Positions 9,201 through 14,699 of a stretch of DNA of 23,619 nt are shown here, in pieces. Below the pieces are notes generated by a model. That model was not told the origin of the DNA. It did not search any database and was given only the letters and a program-made list of their open reading frames with translations. Positions within the stretch are counted from its first letter, which is position 1. Each line of letters begins with the position of its first letter. The translations under genes were made by a program, and so were the position numbers. The stretch comes from an uncultured Bacteroidota bacterium (lineage in GTDB: Bacteria; Bacteroidota; Bacteroidia; UKL13-3), in contig CAISTO010000053.1 in the NCBI GenBank assembly GCA_903888395.1, forward strand, positions 1-23,619. The letters are read 5' to 3'.

Positions 9201-10160
9201 GTTGCCAAAGGTAATATCAGGTATTCACTTTCAGTAGATAAAGACGGTAAACAAATACCAGGTAGCTATGGTTTAAGTTGGTTTCCAGGTTATGCTATAA
9301 ATGTAGAAACTGGCGAAAGATTAAATATTGTTTTTGGCGAAGATTCATCATTACCAACAGAAAATGGTGCTGATATGATTTGGAATCCTACCAATAGTTT
9401 CTTTGATAAATTTTCAAATAATGCTATTCCTTCATTTGGTGGAAAACATCACGTTTATATCATGGGAGCAAAAGAACTTAAAATTGGTTCTAATGTTCTT
9501 TACAAAGGCCCTAAATATGATGGTTGCGCTAACTATAATACATTAATGGCTGTAAATAGTCCTTCTGAAGATCCAAATCAATTGAAAAAACGTTATTTCT
9601 TATCACAATTTATGTGGGTTACCATGCCAATGCTTTCATTTACTTCAAAATTAAGTTCAATGGCAGATGGTATAGTTCCAAATGAAGCCGTTGTAAAATT
9701 AAGAGTAAAACGTCCTTTTGCAAAATACACAAATAATATTGATACGCCTTTAATGAATGCGGGTCAACCATTATATGAATTTAACACAGCAAGTATTGCA
9801 CCTCAAATTAACGATAAAACGGCAGGTAATAAAGCAATGGATATGATCAATGTTTCTCCTAATCCTTACTATGCTTATAGTGGTTATGAAGATCCCGGAA
9901 ATGCTTTAGATAACAGGGTTAAAATTATTAATACTCCAAAAAAATGTACTGTTTCTATTTATACTCAAAATGGATTCTTAGTTCGTAGAATTAACAAAGA
10001 CGATGATTCCAAAACATACATTGAGTGGAACTTACGTAATGACGCAAATGTTCCAGTATCAAGTGGCGTATATTTAATACATGTAGAAGCTCCTGGAATT
10101 GGTGAAAGAATTATAAAATGGTTTGGTGTAATGCGCCCAGCTGATTTTGATTCATTTTAA
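6297..10160 (+). CDS. Large secreted protein with atypical T9SS-like C-terminal domain, function unknown
   Basis: I chose the ATG at 6297 because it directly precedes a signal peptide (LNFKNIKTAALFLSALGF, ending near LQA). The frame is open to a TTG at 6255, but that lies inside the upstream receptor gene. The product has 1287 residues. An N-terminal region has the segments NGGDMWWNLSNARYEVP and LFSGALWIGGITQGNLRLAA, which I recall from large uncharacterised exported Bacteroidota proteins. Residues 202-215 (DANNDGVYSYDEGD) form an EF-hand or dockerin-like calcium loop. The C-terminal about 100 residues start with VSPNP (1186-1190) and contain SIYTQNGFLVRRI and the SSGVYLIHVEAPG strand, the layout of Por-type sorting domains. 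They end in KWFGVMRPADFDSF rather than the usual short Lys-rich strand. The 19-base gap to the receptor gene suggests one transcript. I do not know the function; a structural or adhesive surface role is possible. Confidence 0.85.
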   Translation: MLNFKNIKTAALFLSALGFCLNLQARENIGKGNLAGKSANENPSFKSSNPLSKMGAGCLPATAQKELSINNVRTIILNGGDMWWNLSNARYEVPKVQTGQVAKNSLFSGALWIGGITQGNLRLAAQTYRQTGNDFYPGPLQIDGSASISADRCKTFDKVWTVTRSQIAAHIDGDPLNAPVDIQQWPGNGSTGEAKFLAPFFDANNDGVYSYDEGDYPTFNQGEAGLASIPDQMMFICYNDKGNIHTETQGLPLNLEFRLQAFGFATNDEVNNMTFYKTTIINRGTEIIDSCVFGQWVDPDLGNYVDDYVECDVKRNLGICYNGDDNDEGILGYGLNPPSIGVNFFEGPLNENGKQIGLTKFVYYDNNQSQQGNPSNPAHYWNYLNGRWKDGQQITYGGNGRGGSDTASYMFPGSTDPGKRAAWTERIAGNTPADRRFLQTAGSFKLLPGAVNRVTIGVVWSRATTGGATGSFNLLKEASDKATVLFKNNFKILRGPEFDDNAVKITELNRELVINIINAEKPEAFKAKVSGLCTDSTDYKFQGYQIYQLKIPTTPSDFSDRDQARLVAQCDLQDGIGFIVNIVNDPDLGNVKKIMVNGEDKGIRHSFQITRDVFSIESDQTLVNYKNYHFLIVPYAAVTNCVDEALQYLSGSKPVIITCTPHLSYGHQQGTQLNGSYTSGPALTRVEGIGNSGNFLNLSKQSIEEALAAPYFSKKPKYVEGQGPVIIKVVNPFKVPLSDFRLFINDNSANSKLSDSLSRANARWYIVNTITNDTFLGKRNLELNNEQIFEELGLSVTVSQVAAPGDPNNSTDLSNGFVDGTITFSDPTDRWLQGVPDGMIAIPPFNWIRSGNTGTPDFGNVGEHDYFRSIGGSKVAIDPRKQFGNILGGTWAPFELAAKATLTKTATNQYTSSYGPGLSLTPNTNQISEDNPLSTLQGVDVVFTNDKSKWSQCIVLEMGENREQNIGNVAKGNIRYSLSVDKDGKQIPGSYGLSWFPGYAINVETGERLNIVFGEDSSLPTENGADMIWNPTNSFFDKFSNNAIPSFGGKHHVYIMGAKELKIGSNVLYKGPKYDGCANYNTLMAVNSPSEDPNQLKKRYFLSQFMWVTMPMLSFTSKLSSMADGIVPNEAVVKLRVKRPFAKYTNNIDTPLMNAGQPLYEFNTASIAPQINDKTAGNKAMDMINVSPNPYYAYSGYEDPGNALDNRVKIINTPKKCTVSIYTQNGFLVRRINKDDDSKTYIEWNLRNDANVPVSSGVYLIHVEAPGIGERIIKWFGVMRPADFDSF

Positions 10161-10173
10161 TAAAACAAAAACG

Positions 10174-10210
10174 ATATCACTTAGTCATTTATTGATTAAG
10201 TGATATTTTA
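10174..10210 (+). terminator. Stem-loop between the secreted-protein gene and the PorV-like gene (weak terminator or attenuator)
   Basis: Arms 10174-10187 and 10193-10206 pair over 14 positions with one G-U, around a 5-base loop. Only TTTTAT follows, so the U-tract is poor. It may be a leaky terminator or a 3'-end-protecting stem that lowers expression of the PorV-like gene relative to the two genes before it. Confidence 0.5.
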
Positions 10211-10239
10211 TAAAAAAAAGTATAAAATAAATTACTCGT

Positions 10240-11337
10240 ATGAAGAAGTATATTTTACAAAGTTTAGTAGCCTGTTTTGGTATTTTGGCTACAGTTAATG
10301 CAGGAAATCCAGATAGAGCTGGTGGAGCTGGTGCAACTCAGCTTTTGGTTAATCCTTATGTAAGAGGAGTTGGTTTAAGTGGTTCAAATACCGCTTCTGC
10401 CCGTGGCTTAGAATCATATTATTTAAATATTGGTGGTTTGGCTTATGTAAAGAAAATGGAAATTCAAGCATCTCAAACAAGATACTTGGTAGGTACAGAC
10501 ATTTACATCAATAATTTTGGTATTGCGCAAGCATTAGGCGAAAATGGAAGTGGTGGTGTATTGGGTATGGCATTTTCTTATTGGGATATGGGAAGTATTC
10601 CTATTACCACTACTGAAGCACCTGACATGACATTGGGTTCTTATACTACACAAATTATGAACTTAGGATTAGCATATTCAAAAACTTTTTCTAATTCTAT
10701 AACTGGTGGTTTAATGGTAAGATATGTAAGTGAAGGTACTGCTAATGTGAATGCAAGTGGCGTTACCTTAGATGCTGGTGTTCAATATCAAACTGCTCTA
10801 AATCCTACAAAGAAAATTAAAAAACAAGATTTTAGATTTGGTATTGCTATCCGTAATCTAGGTCCAGATTTTGCCTATCAAGGTACTGGTTTATCGACTA
10901 ATACTACTGTTACTGCTACTGGAGCAACTCGTAAAACTTTATTTGGTTCTCAACCATTTAATATGCCGGCTTTAGCTAATATTGGTGTTACTTATGACAT
11001 GCGTTTAGATAAAGGTGAAGAAACTTATGACCATAGATTATCAGTTTCTGGTAACTTTAATTACAATGCTTTTTCATCAAATATTACTGCATTAGGTTTA
11101 GAATATTCATTTAAAAGTATGTTCATGGTTAGATCAGGATATGCGCATCAAGAAGGTAATTTTTCAAATTCTGACTACAGAACTCCTCAATATGGTTTAA
11201 GTTATGGTGTTGGTTTTAATTTACCAATAAGTGATGCTGGTACTGCTTTATCTATTGATTATGCATATCAACCAACTGTTATTTTTAGCGGAATTCATAG
11301 CATTGGTCTTAAACTAACTTTAGGAAATAACAACTAA
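10240..11337 (+). CDS. PorV/PorQ family outer-membrane protein
   Basis: The product has 365 residues: a signal peptide (about 1-21, MKKYILQSLVACFGILATVNA), then an outer-membrane barrel of the PorV/PorQ (UPF0164-like) type. The family opening is visible at about 34-70: LLVNPYVRGVGLSG, the GLESYYLNIGGLA segment and a following beta-strand, matching the usual pattern of Pro-Arg-Gly-Gly, a small-residue turn and an N-x-GGLA strand. Repeated amphipathic strands run to the C-terminus (LSIDYAYQP, then IGLKLTLGNNN). Known relatives such as PorV (LptO) accept T9SS cargo at the outer membrane and pass it to the attachment complex; PorQ and many paralogues are less defined. Its position behind a candidate T9SS cargo suggests a dedicated partner, which is inference. 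A strong terminator follows. Confidence 0.82.
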   Translation: MKKYILQSLVACFGILATVNAGNPDRAGGAGATQLLVNPYVRGVGLSGSNTASARGLESYYLNIGGLAYVKKMEIQASQTRYLVGTDIYINNFGIAQALGENGSGGVLGMAFSYWDMGSIPITTTEAPDMTLGSYTTQIMNLGLAYSKTFSNSITGGLMVRYVSEGTANVNASGVTLDAGVQYQTALNPTKKIKKQDFRFGIAIRNLGPDFAYQGTGLSTNTTVTATGATRKTLFGSQPFNMPALANIGVTYDMRLDKGEETYDHRLSVSGNFNYNAFSSNITALGLEYSFKSMFMVRSGYAHQEGNFSNSDYRTPQYGLSYGVGFNLPISDAGTALSIDYAYQPTVIFSGIHSIGLKLTLGNNN

Positions 11338-11362
11338 AATAATATATTTGCTAATACAAAGG

Positions 11363-11404
11363 AACGTTCGGAATGCATATTCCGAACGTTTCTTTTTGTT
11401 TTTA
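11363..11404 (+). terminator. Rho-independent terminator after the PorV-like gene
   Basis: A perfect 12-bp stem (AACGTTCGGAAT at 11363-11374 with its complement at 11379-11390) has a 4-base loop GCAT and is followed by a T-rich run (TCTTTTTGTTTTT). It closes the three-gene receptor, secreted protein and PorV-like unit and separates it from greA. Confidence 0.9.
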
Positions 11405-11428
11405 ATGGTATCAAAATATTAAAAAAAA

Positions 11429-11929
11429 ATGAGTAAAAAAACATTATCAGTTCCACCAGCTTTAAATTATTTATCGAAAGAGGGATTTGAAAGGTTACAA
11501 AATGAACTTCACGATTTAAAATTTGTAAAACGTCCTTTTATTTCTAAACAAATTGCAGATGCTAGAGACAAAGGTGATTTGAGCGAAAATGCTGAATACC
11601 ATGCTGCTAAAGAAGATCAGGGGCATTTGGAAACTAAAATATCACAAGTAGAATCTCTTTTGGCAATCAGTAGAATTATTGATGAATCAAAACTCGATAA
11701 TACTAAAGTTATGCTTTTGAGTAAAGTTTTAGTGATGAATCATAATGTAAAAAAAGAGTTTACATATATAGTTGTTTCTGAAAACGAAGCTGATTTTAAA
11801 ATTGGTAAAATCTCGGCTAAATCGCCAATTGGTGCTGGATTAATGGGAAAAAAAGTAGGCGAAATAGCTGAAATTACTGCACCCGCAGGCGTTATAAAAT
11901 TAGAAATTTTAAATATTTCATTTAGCTAA
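11429..11929 (+). CDS. greA: Transcription elongation factor GreA
   Basis: GreA binds the RNA polymerase secondary channel and stimulates cleavage of backtracked transcripts, rescuing stalled complexes. The product has 166 residues, close to the usual length of about 158. The N-terminal antiparallel coiled coil spans about residues 14-85. Its tip carries the conserved acidic loop DKGDLSENAEYHAAKE, with D50 and E53 as the Mg-coordinating pair. The C-terminal FKBP-like domain (about 90-166) contains the KISAKSPIGAGLMGKKVGE core. The HIT gene starts 3 bases after the stop, so the two are surely co-transcribed; this greA-HIT pairing is, as I recall, common in Bacteroidota. An A-rich tract precedes the ATG, with no clear Shine-Dalgarno. 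Confidence 0.95.
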   Translation: MSKKTLSVPPALNYLSKEGFERLQNELHDLKFVKRPFISKQIADARDKGDLSENAEYHAAKEDQGHLETKISQVESLLAISRIIDESKLDNTKVMLLSKVLVMNHNVKKEFTYIVVSENEADFKIGKISAKSPIGAGLMGKKVGEIAEITAPAGVIKLEILNISFS

Positions 11930-11932
11930 ATC

Positions 11933-12325
11933 ATGGCCAGTATTTTTGCTAAAATTATTGCTGGTAAAATTCCTTGTTATCAAGTGGCAGAATCTGAGCA
12001 TTGCTTAGCATTTTTAGATATTAATCCATTAACAAAAGGACATTTATTGGTAATACCTAAAATAGAAACAGATTATATTTTCGATTTAGAAAACGAAAGC
12101 TATGTACAGCTTCATTTATTTGCTAAAACTGTTGCAATTGCTTTAAAAAAAGCCATAAAGTGTAACAGAATTGGAGTTACTGTAATAGGTTTGGAAGTTC
12201 CACATGCACATATTCATTTAATTCCAATAAATGAGGTAAGTGACATGAACTTTTTAAATAATAAACTTACTTTTACAAAAGATGAATTTATAGAAATAGC
12301 AAATTCAATAGCTAGTTTTTTATAA
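11933..12325 (+). CDS. HIT family protein (histidine triad nucleotide hydrolase, HinT-like)
   Basis: The product has 130 residues and is a complete HIT domain. HIT hydrolases of the HinT branch cleave phosphoramidates and related adenosine or guanosine 5' conjugates through a nucleophilic central histidine. The histidine triad HAHIHL is at residues 91-96, preceded by the helix-turn VIGLEVP. The N-terminal CLAFLDINPLTKGHLLVIPK (24-43) is the family signature, with D29 and N31 expected to contact the ribose. It overlaps nothing but sits 3 bases after greA, indicating translational coupling or at least one mRNA, and ends before a bidirectional terminator. Physiological substrate unknown. Confidence 0.93.
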   Translation: MASIFAKIIAGKIPCYQVAESEHCLAFLDINPLTKGHLLVIPKIETDYIFDLENESYVQLHLFAKTVAIALKKAIKCNRIGVTVIGLEVPHAHIHLIPINEVSDMNFLNNKLTFTKDEFIEIANSIASFL

Positions 12326-12340
12326 AAAATTTACTAAATA

Positions 12341-12378
12341 AAAAAACCCGATAACTAATTTAGTTATCGGGTTTTTTT
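12341..12378. terminator. Bidirectional rho-independent terminator between HIT and the OmpA-family lipoprotein gene
   Basis: The 11-bp stem CCCGATAACTA (12347-12357) pairs with 12361-12371 around a 3-base loop. It is flanked by six A on the left and seven T on the right, so it can terminate the plus-strand greA-HIT transcript and the convergent minus-strand lipoprotein transcript. Confidence 0.92.
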
Positions 12379-12396
12379 ATTTATATTATTGAACAA

Positions 12397-14520
12397 CTAC
12401 CTTCTTGGTTGTGTTCCGGGTCTTACTCTTTGACCTGGCAATAATTGTTTTGGCTCAGCTTCTTTTTCTTTCAGTTTAACAGCGGGAGCCACATAATTAA
12501 TATCAATTACTTTTACAGTAGTTCTTCTGTTTTTTTGATGCTCAGATTCAGGACATTTTTGTCCTTGTTCTCTTTCATTTGGTCCTTCACAAGCACAAGC
12601 GGGAACTGCTAATTCGTTTTCGCCATAACCTTTTGAAATCAATCTGTTTGAATCTACACCGTGGCTAATTAAATAACCAACACATGAATCTGCACGTCTT
12701 TGTGATAATCTAATATTGTACAATGAATCTGCTCTACAATCTGTGTGTGAACCTAACTCAAATTTTAACATTGGATATTTGTTCATAATGATCAATAATG
12801 AATCTAATATTTCAGCCGAACGTGGTCTAATATTTGCGCTATCTAAACCATAGAAAATACCTTGTACTTCAAACGTTTTTATATTGATTGGCATCAATTC
12901 TAAATCTTGAATTAAATCAGTTGACACTTCTAAGCCTTTGGTAGTTTGTGAGTATATTTTACTATCATAAAATAATGGTTTATTACCATACAAATCATAA
13001 TCAGTACCAGCACGCAATGGAATTTTATATGAACCAACGCCATCTGTTTTCAAAACTAATTTTACAGTATCCGAACTGTTTGTAAATGAAATAGTAGTAT
13101 TTTTCAAAATTTCTCTAGTTTCAGAATTACGAGCCACACCACTTAAAGTAAATACCAAAGGAGTTTTTGTAAATCTATAAATATCATCACTTCCTTTGCT
13201 ACCATTTGCCCTGTTTGATGAGAAAAATCCACTTTCCTTATCTTTAGAAACAATGATTGAAAAATCGTCACCACCAGAATTAATTGGCGACTTCATATTA
13301 ATGGCATCGCCCCAATCTTTTCCTTGTCCTGTAGCACGATAAATATCAAATCCACCCATTCCACATTTTCCATTTGATGAAAAATATAAAGTTCCATCTT
13401 CGTGTAAAAAAGGAAAACCTTCATCGCCTTCCGTGTTAATAGTTGGTCCTAAATTTACTGGATCGCCCCAAGCATTTCCTCTTTTACTAAAACTTACACT
13501 GTAAATATCTTTACTTAATTCAGCTCCTTCAGGATTTTCAGCACTGGTAACAGGCTTTGCAATACTTCCAGGCATATTACTTGAAAAATATAAAACTGTT
13601 CCATCTTTACTTAAAAAAGGATGACCACAATCAAATGAATCGGTACTAAAAGGAAGTGCAACTGGAACGCTCCATTCTGTACCACTTAATTTTGATTCGT
13701 ATATTCTGCAATGAGCGCCTTTTCCATCAAATTTTGCTCCGTAATTACATTTTGTAAAATACATGGTGGTGTATTTTGCATCAAAACAAACTGTACCATC
13801 ATTCCATTTGCCATTAATATTTGTTTTGTCAACTAAAGCAGGTAAACTATAACTTTCAATAATTTCTTTGTTCTTTTTATTTAGTTTTAAAGTAGTATTA
13901 TAAACATCGCTATATCCATTATTAAACCAACCATATTTGTTTTTTCCACTTACCCCAACTTCTAGTCTATCGCTGGTAAACATTAACTGGTCTTTTCTGT
14001 AATACATAGGAGCAAAATCACTCCATTTAGTATTCAATTTCACAACGTTTTCTACTAAATAACGGGTTTTTTCTGTTTTCCACTTTTGAGCGTTTACGCT
14101 ACCGCAATCTTCTAAATCTATTTTAGGATCAGAACCTACAATTTTTTTGTATTTGTTAGCTTCAGTAATCGACTCAACATATTTTTCTGAAAATTTCAAT
14201 GCTTGAATTTGACGATATTTTGCTTCTGCATTGGTTGGATCTTGTTGAACAGCCTTGGTATACCAGGCTTCAGCTACTGGCCAATTATTTGAAATTCTAT
14301 AACATTCAGCGGCATAAAAAGCTGCTTCTTTTTTAATGTCTTTATTTTTGGTTTTACCATAAACTTTTTTGTAAATATCGCCAGCAGCAGCATATTCCAA
14401 GCCTTTAAATTTTTTGCGTGCTTCATTAATATCTCCTCCGCCTCCACCTTTACATGCAAATAATAATGCTGAAAGGATTAGTACAAATCCTGATAATTTT
14501 ATCATGTAGTTTTGTTTCAT
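12397..14520 (-). CDS. PorE-like OmpA-family lipoprotein (TPR, PD40 propeller, regulatory-like domain, OmpA)
   Basis: A 707-residue lipoprotein. A signal peptide ends in the lipobox LFAC with C23 as the lipidated residue. TPR-like helices cover about 32-125 (AAFYAAECYR, VAEAWYTKAVQQDPTNAEA). A PD40/WD40-like propeller covers about 150-450, with repeated strands such as LYFSSN, FSSNGKCGMGGFDIY and FFSSNRANG. A carboxypeptidase-regulatory-like domain follows (about 455-540). The OmpA peptidoglycan-binding domain (about 550-672) has GSHTDCRAD and LSQRRADS, giving the expected Asp (594) and Arg (609). This order is the one described for PorE, the T9SS protein thought to anchor the machinery to peptidoglycan. 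Many Bacteroidota have several such paralogues, so PorE-like rather than PorE is the safe call. Cysteines 595, 613, 642, 644 and 656 lie in the OmpA domain and may pair. A basic Pro-rich tail ends the protein. Confidence 0.85.
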   Translation of the reverse strand: MKQNYMIKLSGFVLILSALLFACKGGGGGDINEARKKFKGLEYAAAGDIYKKVYGKTKNKDIKKEAAFYAAECYRISNNWPVAEAWYTKAVQQDPTNAEAKYRQIQALKFSEKYVESITEANKYKKIVGSDPKIDLEDCGSVNAQKWKTEKTRYLVENVVKLNTKWSDFAPMYYRKDQLMFTSDRLEVGVSGKNKYGWFNNGYSDVYNTTLKLNKKNKEIIESYSLPALVDKTNINGKWNDGTVCFDAKYTTMYFTKCNYGAKFDGKGAHCRIYESKLSGTEWSVPVALPFSTDSFDCGHPFLSKDGTVLYFSSNMPGSIAKPVTSAENPEGAELSKDIYSVSFSKRGNAWGDPVNLGPTINTEGDEGFPFLHEDGTLYFSSNGKCGMGGFDIYRATGQGKDWGDAINMKSPINSGGDDFSIIVSKDKESGFFSSNRANGSKGSDDIYRFTKTPLVFTLSGVARNSETREILKNTTISFTNSSDTVKLVLKTDGVGSYKIPLRAGTDYDLYGNKPLFYDSKIYSQTTKGLEVSTDLIQDLELMPINIKTFEVQGIFYGLDSANIRPRSAEILDSLLIIMNKYPMLKFELGSHTDCRADSLYNIRLSQRRADSCVGYLISHGVDSNRLISKGYGENELAVPACACEGPNEREQGQKCPESEHQKNRRTTVKVIDINYVAPAVKLKEKEAEPKQLLPGQRVRPGTQPRR

Positions 14521-14549
14521 GTTTAAATACTTTGCTTTTGATTTAGGAT

Positions 14550-14584
14550 AAACGCAATTTTATACATTTTAACGTATAAAACAA
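14550..14584 (-). promoter_or_regulatory. Possible promoter with internal inverted repeat, upstream of the PorE-like gene
   Basis: Reading the minus strand, TTG, 19 bases, then TAAAATTG fits the Bacteroidota TTG-N17-23-TAnnTTTG pattern with one mismatch. An inverted repeat (TTTTATAC at 14558-14565, GTATAAAA at 14574-14581) fills most of the same stretch. It is AT-rich, so chance is a real possibility. Confidence 0.3.
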
Positions 14585-14636
14585 TGTTTTTTTTTGTAAG
14601 AATTTATTTTTTAAATGCCTAAATATGAATACTTTT

Positions 14637-14677
14637 AAAAAAAACAGCCATTTAATTATAAACTAAATGGCTGTTTT
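14637..14677 (-). terminator. Rho-independent terminator of glnN
   Basis: A perfect 14-bp stem (AAAACAGCCATTTA at 14641-14654 with its complement at 14664-14677) has a 9-base loop. On the minus strand it is followed by a run of T (plus-strand A at 14637-14644). It lies just downstream of the glnN stop and separates glnN from the PorE-like gene. Confidence 0.88.
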
Positions 14678-14699
14678 AAAAGGCATAAAAACTCAAATT

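Noticed and set aside
2510..10160. A SusC/SusD polysaccharide-utilisation pair
   Set aside because: The receptor is SusC-like in size and N-terminal domain, but the downstream protein has an ordinary signal peptide without a lipobox, no SusD-type TPR or RagB features, and a sorting-like C-terminus. No glycoside hydrolase is nearby.
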